From JAVVHH01 sp965199585 (GTDB lineage Bacteria; Pseudomonadota; Alphaproteobacteria; Acetobacterales; Acetobacteraceae): a DNA stretch of 64,000 bases. The position numbers and the translations under genes are program-made. Shown one piece after another: positions 16,378 to 25,606 of the stretch. Position 1 is the first letter of the stretch. Each line of letters starts with the position of its first letter. The stretch covers positions 496,001-560,000 of the forward strand of contig CBDASI010000002.1 of assembly GCA_965199585.1 (NCBI GenBank), written 5' to 3'. Under the pieces are notes generated by a model, which saw only the letters and a program-made list of their open reading frames with translations, had not been told where the DNA came from and did no database searches.

Positions 16378-18042
16378 ATGGACAACGGCGTTGGCGATAC
16401 CGTCGGCTTGCGGACGGGCGGGCAGATCGTGGTGGACGCGCTGCGGGCCAACGGCGTCGAATTGGTATTCTGCGTTCCCGGCGAAAGCTTCCTGGCCGTG
16501 CTGGATGCATTGTCCGACCTGCCGGGCGCGCCGCGCCTGATCGTCTGCCGACATGAGGCGAGCGCGACCAACATGGCCGTCGCCTATGGCAAGTTGACCG
16601 GCCGCCCAGGGGTTTGCTTCGTCACCCGCGGACCCGGTGCGACCCACGCCGCCATCGCCGTGCATACGGCCGCCCAGGATTCGACGCCGCTAATCCTGTT
16701 CGTCGGCCAGGTCCAGCGCGATGGCGCCGACCGCGACTCATTGCAGGAGATCGATTACGGGCAGATGTACGGCAAGATCGCCAAGTGGGCGGGACAAGTC
16801 GAAGACCCGGCGCGCCTCGGCGAGTATATCGGCCGCGCGTTCCATACGGCGGTGAACGGCCGTCCGGGCCCGGTGGTGCTGGCGCTGCCGGAAGACGTGC
16901 TGACCCAGCGATGCGCCGCGCCCCCGCTGCAGCCTTTCCAGCGGGCGGAAGCCGCGCCGGCGCCGGCGGCGCTGACGCGGCTCGAGACCCTGCTGGAACG
17001 ATCGGCGCGGCCGCTGCTGATCCTCGGCGGCGGCGGCTGGACCGCCCAGGCCTGCGACGACATGGCGCGCTTTGCCGAACGGTTCGGCCTGCCGGTCGCC
17101 ACCGGGTTCCGGTGCCAAGACCTCATCGACAATCGCCACGCCCACTATGTCGGCGAACTCGGCCTGGCGACGAGCGGGCCGTTGGCCGACTACGTCGCAG
17201 CGTCCGACCTGCTGCTGGTCGTCGGTGAACGGCTTGGCGAAGCGACGACCAAGCACTACCGGCTGCTCGACATCCCGCGAACGACGCAGCTGCTGGCGCA
17301 TGTCCATCCGGAGCCGGGCGAACTCGGCCGGATCTACCAGTCGGACCTGCTGATCAACGCCACCATGCCGGCCTTCGCCGCCTCGGTCGCGACCCTGCGC
17401 CTCGACCCGGCGCCCGCCCGCGCCGACTGGGTCGCACGCGGCCGCGCGCTGCAGGAGACGCGAACCACACCGCCGGCGAACGACGCCAAACTGGACATCG
17501 CCGGCATCGTCGCCTGGCTGAACGCGACCCTGCCAACAGACGCCATCGTCACCAATGGCGCCGGCAATTACGCGAGCTACGTCACCCGATACCATCAGTT
17601 CAAGACGTTCCCGACCCAGCTCGCGCCGACCAGCGGCGCCATGGGCTTCGGCCTGCCCGCCGCCATCGCCGCGCAGTTGCTGCACCCGGACCGTACGGTG
17701 ATCTGCTTCGCTGGCGACGGTTGCCTGCTGATGAGCGGGCACGAGCTGGCGACCCTGGTCGCGCACGCGCTGCCGGTGATCATCATCCTGGTCAACAACA
17801 ACAGCTACGGCTCCGTGCGCATGCACCAGGAGCGGGACTACCCGGGCCGCACCTTCGCGACCGATCTGACCAACCCGGACTTCGTGACGCTCGCCACCGC
17901 ATACGGCGTGATCGCCGAACGCATCCACGACACGCAGGCGTTCGAGCCGGCCTTCATGCGCGCTCTGTCGGCTCGCCGGCCAGCCTTGATCGAGCTCCGG
18001 ACCGATACCACGGCGATGATCGCGAACAATCCGCGCCGCTGA
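16378..18042 (+). CDS. thiamine-diphosphate enzyme (acetolactate synthase large-subunit like)
   Basis: 554-residue ThDP-dependent enzyme of the acetolactate synthase/benzoylformate decarboxylase/oxalyl-CoA decarboxylase superfamily. The N-terminal PYR domain has CRHEASATNMAVAYG (the cofactor-activating Glu), the central domain LLILGGGGW, and the C-terminal PP domain GDGCLLMSGHELATL followed by VNNNSYG (ThDP/Mg2+ motif). No acetolactate synthase small subunit is nearby, so a catabolic 2-oxo-acid decarboxylase or lyase is as likely as valine biosynthesis. ATG 16378 has a GGGGAAG ribosome site; ATG 16363 is an in-frame alternative. Likely repressed by the upstream GntR protein. Confidence 0.85.
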   Translation: MDNGVGDTVGLRTGGQIVVDALRANGVELVFCVPGESFLAVLDALSDLPGAPRLIVCRHEASATNMAVAYGKLTGRPGVCFVTRGPGATHAAIAVHTAAQDSTPLILFVGQVQRDGADRDSLQEIDYGQMYGKIAKWAGQVEDPARLGEYIGRAFHTAVNGRPGPVVLALPEDVLTQRCAAPPLQPFQRAEAAPAPAALTRLETLLERSARPLLILGGGGWTAQACDDMARFAERFGLPVATGFRCQDLIDNRHAHYVGELGLATSGPLADYVAASDLLLVVGERLGEATTKHYRLLDIPRTTQLLAHVHPEPGELGRIYQSDLLINATMPAFAASVATLRLDPAPARADWVARGRALQETRTTPPANDAKLDIAGIVAWLNATLPTDAIVTNGAGNYASYVTRYHQFKTFPTQLAPTSGAMGFGLPAAIAAQLLHPDRTVICFAGDGCLLMSGHELATLVAHALPVIIILVNNNSYGSVRMHQERDYPGRTFATDLTNPDFVTLATAYGVIAERIHDTQAFEPAFMRALSARRPALIELRTDTTAMIANNPRR

Positions 18043-18079
18043 CCGTCAGACTCCAGCCGAATGGTTGGGCGTGAACGAC

Positions 18080-18111
18080 CCGGTTTGACCGGCCATGCGG
18101 GGCCACGCCCC
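18080..18111. terminator. tandem hairpins between convergent genes
   Basis: CCGGT-TTG-ACCGG (18080-18092) is followed by GGGGC-CAC-GCCCC (18099-18111), in the gap between the ThDP-enzyme stop and the convergent minus-strand stop. No clear U-tract; possibly bidirectional. Confidence 0.35.
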
Positions 18112-18114
18112 CCT

Positions 18115-18531
18115 TCATCCCACCGCGTCCGGGTCACGCCAGAAAGGCGCCCGCCGACGCTGCTGATCGAGGAGCGCTTCATCGAACGGCGGTAGGGCGT
18201 AGCCGAGCGGTTGAGGCGGTCGGGCGGCGTAACCGGTCAGGCGCTCGATCACCGAGCGGACATGCGGATCGGTGTAGTAGGCGAGATAGGCCAGCCCGAC
18301 GACGCGCTCGAACGCCGCCGCCGCCTGTGTCTCGACGCCCTGCAGCGCCACCTCGTCCCCGCGCGAGAAGCCCGGCGGCAACTGCGACAGCACGCGTTGC
18401 AACGCCGCCGCCGCGTCCGGCGCGGCCTCCGCGTCGGTCCGGACCGCCGTCACGACGCTATCGCCTGCCGGCCACTCGGCGTCGCCAGGAATGATGGTTG
18501 CCAACAAGTCGCCCAGGCGATCATCGGTCAT
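18115..18531 (-). CDS. gluconate 2-dehydrogenase subunit 3-like small protein
   Basis: 138-residue protein resembling the small (gamma) subunit that assembles with FAD-containing GMC dehydrogenases. Family-like features are LLATIIPGD near the N-terminus and AYLAYYTDPHVRSVIERLTGY with a C-terminal PFDEALLDQQ segment. Unlike most relatives it has no visible twin-arginine or Sec signal, so the complex may be cytoplasmic. The ATG at 18531 overlaps the stop of the GMC gene (ATGA), which identifies that protein as partner. No cytochrome subunit is encoded nearby. The longer frame upstream belongs to the antisense of the GMC gene. Confidence 0.72.
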   Translation of the reverse strand: MTDDRLGDLLATIIPGDAEWPAGDSVVTAVRTDAEAAPDAAAALQRVLSQLPPGFSRGDEVALQGVETQAAAAFERVVGLAYLAYYTDPHVRSVIERLTGYAARPPQPLGYALPPFDEALLDQQRRRAPFWRDPDAVG

Positions 18532-20123
18532 GCGGCTTGCCTCCACCCTGTCGCGAGCGCGTCGGCCGCGCGCAAGGCGATCGCTTGGATCGTGCTGGTC
18601 GGGTTGACCGCGCCGGCCGTGACGAACACTCCGCCATCGACCGCCAGCAAGCCCGGGACATCGTGCACCCGGCAGAGACCGTCGACGACCGACCGCCGCG
18701 GATCTTCCCCCATCCGCGTGGTCCCCAGAAAATGAAAGCCGGCGGCCGCAACGAGGGGATTGACCATCACGTGCTCCGCCCCGGCAGCGCGCATTGCCTC
18801 GCTGGCCCGCGCCACGCCGTGTTCCAGCATGCGGCGCGTGTTCTCGCCAACGCGGTAGTGCAATGCCGGCGCCGGCAGCCCGTCGCTGTCGGTCAGCACC
18901 GGGTCGAGCGTGACCCGGTTCTCCGGCTCGGGCAGGTCCTCCGTAGTGACGGTGAGGCTGACGCTGTGGCCGAACGTTGTGGCGAAGGCCTCGTGATGCC
19001 CGCGTCCCCATGGAACCCGGGCCATGTAGCCGCCCAGCGCCGTCTGCACCGGGCCGCCGCTTCGCATCGCCTGCAGTTGGTAGCCCCTCACGAAGCCGCG
19101 ACTGCGGTCGGTCTCGACAAAATGTTGCGAGTACAGCGCGCAGGCGAACGGGCCGCGGTGACCGTCGAGCCGCTCGCGGAAGACGCCGGTCACCATCGCG
19201 GTCGGATGATGCATCAAGTGCCGGCCGAGTAGCCCGGACCGGTTGCCCAAGCCGTCGGGATGGCGGTCGTTGGCCGAGGCGAGCATCAGCCTGGCCGTGC
19301 CCATGCCGTTCGCGGCGAGCACGATCGCCGTCGCGTGCAGGACGTGCTCTGTGCGATCGCGGGCATAATGCACGCTGGTCGCACGGCCCCGTTCGTCGAG
19401 CGCGACGCGGCGCACCCGCGCGCCCGTGCGGATTTCCGCCCCCGCCTCGACCGCCGGCCGCCCGTAGACCACGTCTGCCGAGGCCCTCGCCAGACGCGGA
19501 CAACCGACTCCGCACGGGCCGCATAGATTGCATGCGGCGCGGCCGTCCCTGGGTTCGGAGCAGATGGCCGCGTCCGACGGCCACCAATGCCAGCCGAGCC
19601 CGTCGAACGCCCACGCCAACCGCGTCGGACCCGGGCCGAGCGGCAACGGCGGCAACCGGGCTGCGCCGCGTTCTGGGTTGGCCGGGTCACCCGCCAGGCC
19701 GGAGACGCCCGTCATGCGATCGTTCAGGTCGAACCACGGGTCCAAATCCCGATAGGCGATCGGCCAATCCTCGCCGACGCCATCGAGGCTCCGCACCCGG
19801 AAATCGGACGGGCGCAGCCGGGGGAAATGGGCCCCCCATCGAAGCGTGGACCCGCCGACCCCGCTATACGTTGCGGGCTGGATACAGGTCTGCGAGACCG
19901 CGACGGGATAGTCGGACGGAAGTTGGCGCCGGTTCGGGTCGGGATTGAACCGGGTCTGTAGCGCGCGCTCCCAGTCGAGCGAGAGGCTCGGCGACCCGCC
20001 CTGCTCGACGACGCCCCCCTGCTCGAGCACGATCACGCTCAGTCCGCGGCGCGCCAGGCTCCAGGCGACCGCGAGACCGGACGCGCCCGCACCCACGATC
20101 GCGACGTCGCATCGGTTGCGCAT
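18528..20123 (-). CDS. GMC-family FAD-dependent oxidoreductase with Cys4 motif
   Basis: 531-residue flavoprotein of the glucose-methanol-choline family, oxidising an alcohol or hemiacetal. The N-terminal FAD site is DVAIVGAGASGLA; GVGGSTLRWGAHF is the second FAD-contact motif; the C-terminal catalytic pair is in GFHFLGTTRMG (His) and GAVNPTSTIQA (Asn). CNLCGPCGVGC at residues 198-208 puts four cysteines in a C-x2-C-x2-C-x3-C spacing, likely an iron-sulfur cluster as reported for FAD-glucose and fructose dehydrogenase large subunits. No signal peptide. Clear paralogue of the gene at 23868-25481. It lies 3 bases downstream of the solute-binding protein gene and overlaps the small-subunit gene. 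Confidence 0.87.
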   Translation of the reverse strand: MRNRCDVAIVGAGASGLAVAWSLARRGLSVIVLEQGGVVEQGGSPSLSLDWERALQTRFNPDPNRRQLPSDYPVAVSQTCIQPATYSGVGGSTLRWGAHFPRLRPSDFRVRSLDGVGEDWPIAYRDLDPWFDLNDRMTGVSGLAGDPANPERGAARLPPLPLGPGPTRLAWAFDGLGWHWWPSDAAICSEPRDGRAACNLCGPCGVGCPRLARASADVVYGRPAVEAGAEIRTGARVRRVALDERGRATSVHYARDRTEHVLHATAIVLAANGMGTARLMLASANDRHPDGLGNRSGLLGRHLMHHPTAMVTGVFRERLDGHRGPFACALYSQHFVETDRSRGFVRGYQLQAMRSGGPVQTALGGYMARVPWGRGHHEAFATTFGHSVSLTVTTEDLPEPENRVTLDPVLTDSDGLPAPALHYRVGENTRRMLEHGVARASEAMRAAGAEHVMVNPLVAAAGFHFLGTTRMGEDPRRSVVDGLCRVHDVPGLLAVDGGVFVTAGAVNPTSTIQAIALRAADALATGWRQAA

Positions 20124-20126
20124 CGA

Positions 20127-21713
20127 CTATCCGAGGCGAAGGTCGACCCAGCGCTCGTGCTCATCCGGGTGAGGCACCCAGCCGGACACGGCCGGCGACA
20201 TGCTCTCGAACGTCGTCGGATAAACCGTGACGATCCAGGGCGCATCGTCCATCCAAAGCTTCTGCGCGTCGCGCGCCATCTTGTCGCGGGCGGTCTTGTC
20301 CATGGTCTGCTTGGCCTGGTCGATCAGGCCGTCGAGCGCCGGGTCTTTGAAGCGGGCGCGGTTGGAGACGCCGGTGGACTGCGCCAACAGCGACAAAGTG
20401 TAGATCGGGTCCAGCACGATCGGCCCGTCCTCGAAGGTGAAGAACGGGATATCCTGCTTGCCCGGCGCGGACCGCGCCCGCATGTCGGACCCGGTAATCC
20501 GTTGCAGCTTCACGTTGACGCCCACTTGCTTGAGCTGGTCGGCGACCTGGATCGACATCGCTTCCTCCCACCAGAACAGGTCGGCGAAATTCAATTCGAC
20601 GTCGAGACCACCGCCATGTCCCGCTTCGGCGAGCAGCGACCGGGCCTTGGCCGGATCGTATTGATACTCGAAGAAAGACGGATCGTAAGCGTCCACGATC
20701 GGTGGGACGATGCTCATCGCATCCGTGCCGGTGCCGAGCAGCACGGCTTTGCGCAGCTTTTCGCGGTCGATCGCGAAATTGAACGCCCGCCGCACGCGCA
20801 CGTCGTCGAACGGCGCGACGCCAGCATTCATGCGCACCGACGACATCGCCCGGCCAGGAGCATCCTGCACCTTGACCCGCTTATCCTTCTGCATCTCGAC
20901 GACCTGCTGCACGGTCGCTCGATCGATCCATTGAACCTGCCCGGCCCGCAGCAACGTGACCCGCGACGCGCCCGACGGCACGGCACGATAGATCACCCGC
21001 TCGAAGAAAGGCTTGCCGCCGAAATAGTTCGGGTTAGCGGTGAACACCGCCTGCTGGCCCGGCGACAGCGAGTCGAGATGGTACGCGCCGTATCCGGCAG
21101 TATGCGATTCCATCCACTTCAGCGCCCACGGGTCTTCAGGCGTCGCGTGTTTCTTCACCTCGGTACTGTCGTAGATGCTGGGCGTGTAGAGCGTCAGTGC
21201 CGACAGGAAGATCGAGGATGGTGCCGATAGGGTGAATTCCACCTCGCGTGGCCCGATCGCCTTGACGCCGACGACGTTGGCGGCAGTGGCGATGAACGCA
21301 CCCGTCCGTTTCTGCGCGAAGCTCTTGGCCCAGCCCCATTCGACATCGGCCGCCGACAATTCGTTGCCGTAGGCGCTCTTTACGCCCTGCCGCAGCGTGA
21401 CCACCCAGCGCTTGCCGTCTTCGGATGTCGTCCAACTCTCGGCAAGATGCCCCTCGATCTTGGCGGCATCGAGATAGGTACGACCATTCCGTTCGACCTG
21501 TGCGTAGCGCGTCAGGCCCTCAAAGACCTGCGTCACCGTCTCCTGCGTTCCCGGCCGCAGCGCGTCACCGTCGAAGCCCTCCGGCGTGCCGGGCGCGGCG
21601 AGCAACATCGTCCGCCCCGTCTGCGCCTCGGCCAGCGCGCTGGTCATGCGCAGATAGGCGGCCGAACCGATCGCTGCGGCGCCACCGAGAACCGCTCTAC
21701 GGCCAACTGTCAT
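20127..21713 (-). CDS. ABC transporter solute-binding protein (family 5, Tat-exported)
   Basis: 528-residue periplasmic binding protein of the DppA/OppA family. The N-terminus has a twin-arginine motif (VGRRAVLGG) and a hydrophobic stretch ending ALAEA. Family signatures follow: LAESWTTSEDGKRWVVTLR, RRAFNFAIDREKLRKAV and the C-terminal APWIVTVYP. AAGGAAA 7 bases before the ATG is a good ribosome site. It diverges from the reductase-permease operon at 21859, which has permeases and ATPases but no binding protein of its own, so this protein almost certainly serves that transporter. Co-transcribed with the GMC oxidoreductase. Confidence 0.92.
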   Translation of the reverse strand: MTVGRRAVLGGAAAIGSAAYLRMTSALAEAQTGRTMLLAAPGTPEGFDGDALRPGTQETVTQVFEGLTRYAQVERNGRTYLDAAKIEGHLAESWTTSEDGKRWVVTLRQGVKSAYGNELSAADVEWGWAKSFAQKRTGAFIATAANVVGVKAIGPREVEFTLSAPSSIFLSALTLYTPSIYDSTEVKKHATPEDPWALKWMESHTAGYGAYHLDSLSPGQQAVFTANPNYFGGKPFFERVIYRAVPSGASRVTLLRAGQVQWIDRATVQQVVEMQKDKRVKVQDAPGRAMSSVRMNAGVAPFDDVRVRRAFNFAIDREKLRKAVLLGTGTDAMSIVPPIVDAYDPSFFEYQYDPAKARSLLAEAGHGGGLDVELNFADLFWWEEAMSIQVADQLKQVGVNVKLQRITGSDMRARSAPGKQDIPFFTFEDGPIVLDPIYTLSLLAQSTGVSNRARFKDPALDGLIDQAKQTMDKTARDKMARDAQKLWMDDAPWIVTVYPTTFESMSPAVSGWVPHPDEHERWVDLRLG

Positions 21714-21858
21714 CGCGATTTTCCTTTTTGCCGAATCATGGCCGCACAGAAGGACGGCCGGGCGTGGCGAACGCGCTACGACAAGCCGCCAGCGCCTGAA
21801 ACGAAACAGACCAGCTATCCACTTGTCAGGTCAATAGAGCAACTGCGAGACTGCCTGG

Positions 21859-23871
21859 ATGGCGCCCCCGCTCGAGATCACCACCTCCGAGACACGCTAC
21901 CCTCACGTGTTCCGGCCGTTGCAGCTTGGCCCGACTCTGTTGCGGAACCGGATCTTCGTCCCCGCCCACACCACGAATTACGGTGAGAACAATCTGCCGA
22001 CGCAGCGGCATCTCGACTACCACCGCGCGCGTGCTGCCGGCGGCGCTGGGATGATCGTCTTCGAGGGCATTCGGGTCCACCGCTCGAGCCTCGGCCGGAG
22101 CCAGGGCGTGAACGGCTACGACCCCGCGTGCATCCCGCCGTTCGCACGCATCGCTCGCGCGGTTCAGGACGAGGGCTGCAAGCTGTTCGGCCAGATCATC
22201 CATCTCGGCCGCCACATCGACGGCAATTACGCACGCACGCCGTCCTGGTCGGCGAGTTCGATTCCCTGGTCGCCCCTGGCCCCTCCGCCGCACCCGATGA
22301 CGGCGGCCGAGATCACCATGGTCGTCCAGGCCCATGCCACCGTCGCCCGGCACCTGCTCGAAGCCGGGCTGGACGGGGTGGAGATCGCAATGGGTCATGG
22401 CCACCTGCTGCAACAATTCCTCTCGCCCGTCGTCAATCGCCGCGACGACGAGTATGGCGGGACGCTCGCCAACCGGCTTCGTTTTGCGCGCGAAGCGGTC
22501 CAAGCCGTGCGGGCCGAGGTCGGCGACCGGATCGCCGTCGGCGTGCGTCTCTCAGCCGATGAGTTCCTGCCCGGGGGCCTCGATGCCGCAACGATGCAGG
22601 AGGTCACCCGCATCCTATGCGACGCCGTGCGGCTCGACTTCATCAGCGTGTCGCACTCGGCCTACCACGCGAGCCAGACGATCAGCACGCAGATGGCCGA
22701 CATGGCATTCGCGCCGGACAGCTTCCATCATCTTCCGCGGGGCATCGCCGCCGCGGTCCGCGACGCCGGTCACGCCGTCCCGGTCTTGGCCGCGTGCCGG
22801 TTCCGCAGCGTCGCCGAGGCGGACACGATGATCGCCGACGGTGCCGTCGCCGCCGTCGGGATGGCCCGCGCCCACATCGCCGACGCTGCGCTCGTCCGCA
22901 AGACGGCCGAGGGGCGCGAGGATGAGACCCGGCCTTGCGTCGGCTGCAACCAGGGCTGCGCCGGCTTTCTCGCCCTGTCGCTGCCGATCACCTGCCTGAC
23001 CAACCCGGCCACTGGGCGCGAAGCGACCTGGCCTCTGCCGGCCCCGCTCATTGCCGGGCGGCATCGCCGGGTCGCCGTGGTCGGTGGCGGACCGGCTGGA
23101 TTGGAGGCGGCCGCCACGGCTGCGTCGCGCGGTCATGCCGTCACCCTGTGGGAGGCGAGCGACCGGCTCGGCGGTGCGCTGCTCTGGAATGAGCGCATGC
23201 CGCTGCGCCACGACTTGCTGCTGCTGCTCGACGCTCAACGCCGCACGCTCGACCGTTTCGGTGTGCAGCTTCGATTGGGCCAAGTCGCCGACGCCGCCGA
23301 CCTGATCGCCACTGGGCTCGACGCGGTGGTCGTCGCGACGGGAGCCCGGCCCGCGACGCTGCCGATGCAGGCCGGCGCCGCACTCTCCCTCGAGGCAGCC
23401 TTGGCCGATGCGGACGCGCTCGGCAGCACCGTCGCGGTGCAGGACAGCCTCGGCTCCTGGGCGGTGGCCGGCTTCGTCGAATGGCTGGCCGGGACCGGCC
23501 GGCGCGTGATCCTGGTCGCCCCCACCGGTGCGCCGGGATGGGGCGTCAACATCTACTCGAGTTTCGCCTGGCGACAGCGCCTTCGCGATGCACGTGTCGA
23601 GATCCTCGGGCTGAGAACCGTTCAGGGGCTGCGGGATGGGGTGCTGCACTTGCTGGATGGCGCGACGGGAGCGTCCGAGACGCTCGCCGGGGTCGACAGC
23701 CTCGTTGCCCCGACGCATGCGATCCCCGAGGACAGCCTGTTGCGCGATCTGCAGTCCCGATCGACCAGTCGTGCCGATGCGCTCGAGATCATCGGCATCG
23801 GCGACTGCGTGGCGGCCCGCTCGGCGCTGGAGGCGGTTTTCGAGGGGCACCAAGCCGGCCGAGCCCTGTGA
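21859..23871 (+). CDS. OYE/TMADH-type FMN-FAD-[4Fe-4S] reductase, paralogue 1
   Basis: 670 residues: an N-terminal Old Yellow Enzyme barrel binding FMN (LGPTLLRNRIFVPAHT start, MGHGHLLQQFLSPVVNRRDD active-site loop), a [4Fe-4S] motif and a C-terminal FAD/NAD(P) domain (RRVAVVGGGPAGLEAAATAA). This is the architecture of 2,4-dienoyl-CoA reductase and trimethylamine dehydrogenase. The cluster ligands are complete: CVGCNQGC at residues about 360-367 and a fourth Cys in ITCLTNPATG. It may reduce an alpha,beta-unsaturated carbonyl or oxidatively demethylate an N-methyl compound. First gene of the plus-strand arm, overlapping the second GMC gene by GTGA. Confidence 0.9.
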   Translation: MAPPLEITTSETRYPHVFRPLQLGPTLLRNRIFVPAHTTNYGENNLPTQRHLDYHRARAAGGAGMIVFEGIRVHRSSLGRSQGVNGYDPACIPPFARIARAVQDEGCKLFGQIIHLGRHIDGNYARTPSWSASSIPWSPLAPPPHPMTAAEITMVVQAHATVARHLLEAGLDGVEIAMGHGHLLQQFLSPVVNRRDDEYGGTLANRLRFAREAVQAVRAEVGDRIAVGVRLSADEFLPGGLDAATMQEVTRILCDAVRLDFISVSHSAYHASQTISTQMADMAFAPDSFHHLPRGIAAAVRDAGHAVPVLAACRFRSVAEADTMIADGAVAAVGMARAHIADAALVRKTAEGREDETRPCVGCNQGCAGFLALSLPITCLTNPATGREATWPLPAPLIAGRHRRVAVVGGGPAGLEAAATAASRGHAVTLWEASDRLGGALLWNERMPLRHDLLLLLDAQRRTLDRFGVQLRLGQVADAADLIATGLDAVVVATGARPATLPMQAGAALSLEAALADADALGSTVAVQDSLGSWAVAGFVEWLAGTGRRVILVAPTGAPGWGVNIYSSFAWRQRLRDARVEILGLRTVQGLRDGVLHLLDGATGASETLAGVDSLVAPTHAIPEDSLLRDLQSRSTSRADALEIIGIGDCVAARSALEAVFEGHQAGRAL

Positions 23872-25481
23872 GCGCGGATACCGAGGTCCTCGTCATCGGC
23901 GCCGGCGCGGCGGGCGCTGCGTTGAGTTGGCGCTTGGCGACGCATGGCTTCAAGGTCGTCTGTCTCGAGCAGGGTGGCTGGACGCCGCCCGAGACCGGGG
24001 CCGCAGCGGACCCGCTCTGGGAGCGCCGCCGCCTGGCCGATTGGCACCCGAACCCGAACCGCCGCCGGGCGCCGTGGGATGTCCCGGTCGACGACTCCCA
24101 AAGCCCGATCCGGCCGCTGATGTGGAACGGGGTCGGCGGTTCTACGGTGCTTTGGTCGGCGCATTTTCCGCGCCTGCATCCCTCCGACTTCCGCGTCCGC
24201 ACACTGGATGGCGTCGCCGACGATTGGCCGCTCGACTACGCCGAGTTGGCACCTTGGTATGCCGAGAACGAGCGCATCACCGGGGTTGCCGGCGCCATCG
24301 GGAACACCGCCTACCCGGCCGACGATACGCGGCGCCTCCCCCCGGTCCCGTTGCTGCCGGAGGAGCGGCGCATCACCGACGCGTTGGCACGGCTCGATTG
24401 GCCCTGGTGGCCCGGCGACATCGCGATCAATACGATCCCGCACGGCGCCGGTCGCGGCGCCTGCGTGAATTGCGGCCCCTGCGAGCTCGGCTGTCGGAAA
24501 CGCGCCAAGGCGAGCGCCGACGTCGTCTATTGGCCGGCGGCGCTGGCGGCGGGCGTACGGCTGATCACCGGCGCGCGGGTCGCCGAAATCCCAGTCGATG
24601 CCAAAGGGCGAGCGACCGGCGCGGTTTGGATCGACGCCGACGGGCGCCGACACTTGCAAGCGGCGCAGGCCGTCGTGCTGGCCGCCAACGGCGTCGGCAC
24701 CCCTCGCCTGCTGCTGCTCTCGGCGTCGGGGCGCTTCCCGAACGGCCTGGCGAACCGCAGCGAATTGGTCGGGCGTCGGCTCATGCTTCATCCGCTCGCC
24801 CGCGTCATCGGCACCTTCGACGCGCCGCTCGGCAGCCATCGTGGCATCACCGCCGGCGCCATCACCAGTCACGCCTTCTACGAGACCGACCGATCCCGCG
24901 GCTTCGTCCGCGGGGTCAAGCTGCAGGTGATGCGCTCGCCAGGGCCGGCACTGACCGCGCTCGGGGGTGGGGGCCAGAAGCTCCCATGGGGAAGCGCCCA
25001 CCACACCGGCTTCCTGCAGAAGTTCGATCACACGCTGTCGGTCTCGGTTTGCTCCGACGATCTCCCGGACGAGGACAACCGGGTCGTCCTTTCGGATCGG
25101 TTGCAGGATCAGGATGGCTTGCCGGCGCCGGCGATGATCTACCGCGTCGGCGACAACACGCGGCGGGCGCTCGATTGGGGCATCACGCGCGCCGACCGCC
25201 TGCTGGCCGAGGCCGGCGCGCTGCTCACCGAACCGGTCGATCTCGTCGCGGATGCCGGGTTCCACCTGATGGGCACCGCACGGCTTGGAGACGATCCCGA
25301 ACGCTCGGTCTGCGACCGCTTCGGGCGCACACATGACGTGCCGAACCTGTTCGTGGCAGACGGTTCGCTGTTCGTCACCGCAGGCGCCGTCAACCCGACC
25401 AACACGGTGCAGGCCCTCGCCCTCCGCCTGGCCGACCACATCGCGCACACGCGGCGAGACTTGCTTTCGCTTGACAGTTGA
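23868..25481 (+). CDS. GMC-family FAD-dependent oxidoreductase with Cys4 motif, paralogue 2
   Basis: 537-residue paralogue of the protein at 18528-20123. They share WNGVGGSTVLWSAHFPRLHP-like and RTLDGVADDWPLDY-like segments and the same cysteine cluster: CVNCGPCELGC, residues 199-209, C-x2-C-x2-C-x3-C. The FAD site is VLVIGAGAAGAALS; the catalytic pair is in GFHLMGTARLG and GAVNPTNTVQA. GTG at 23868 is the start: it overlaps the reductase stop (GTGA) and gives the FAD motif at the right distance. Probably oxidises an alcohol in the same pathway. It lacks its own small subunit and may borrow the one at 18115. Confidence 0.88.
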   Translation: MSADTEVLVIGAGAAGAALSWRLATHGFKVVCLEQGGWTPPETGAAADPLWERRRLADWHPNPNRRRAPWDVPVDDSQSPIRPLMWNGVGGSTVLWSAHFPRLHPSDFRVRTLDGVADDWPLDYAELAPWYAENERITGVAGAIGNTAYPADDTRRLPPVPLLPEERRITDALARLDWPWWPGDIAINTIPHGAGRGACVNCGPCELGCRKRAKASADVVYWPAALAAGVRLITGARVAEIPVDAKGRATGAVWIDADGRRHLQAAQAVVLAANGVGTPRLLLLSASGRFPNGLANRSELVGRRLMLHPLARVIGTFDAPLGSHRGITAGAITSHAFYETDRSRGFVRGVKLQVMRSPGPALTALGGGGQKLPWGSAHHTGFLQKFDHTLSVSVCSDDLPDEDNRVVLSDRLQDQDGLPAPAMIYRVGDNTRRALDWGITRADRLLAEAGALLTEPVDLVADAGFHLMGTARLGDDPERSVCDRFGRTHDVPNLFVADGSLFVTAGAVNPTNTVQALALRLADHIAHTRRDLLSLDS

Positions 25482-25606
25482 TGCGATGCGGCCGGAAGCT
25501 TGTCTTGGTGATAGAACAACCTGGCGAGAGCGGATGGCCCGTGGGTGTTTCTGAGACGATGAGGCGGACCGGGGTGACCCGCACCGGATCGGGCGGGCAC
25601 TGAACC

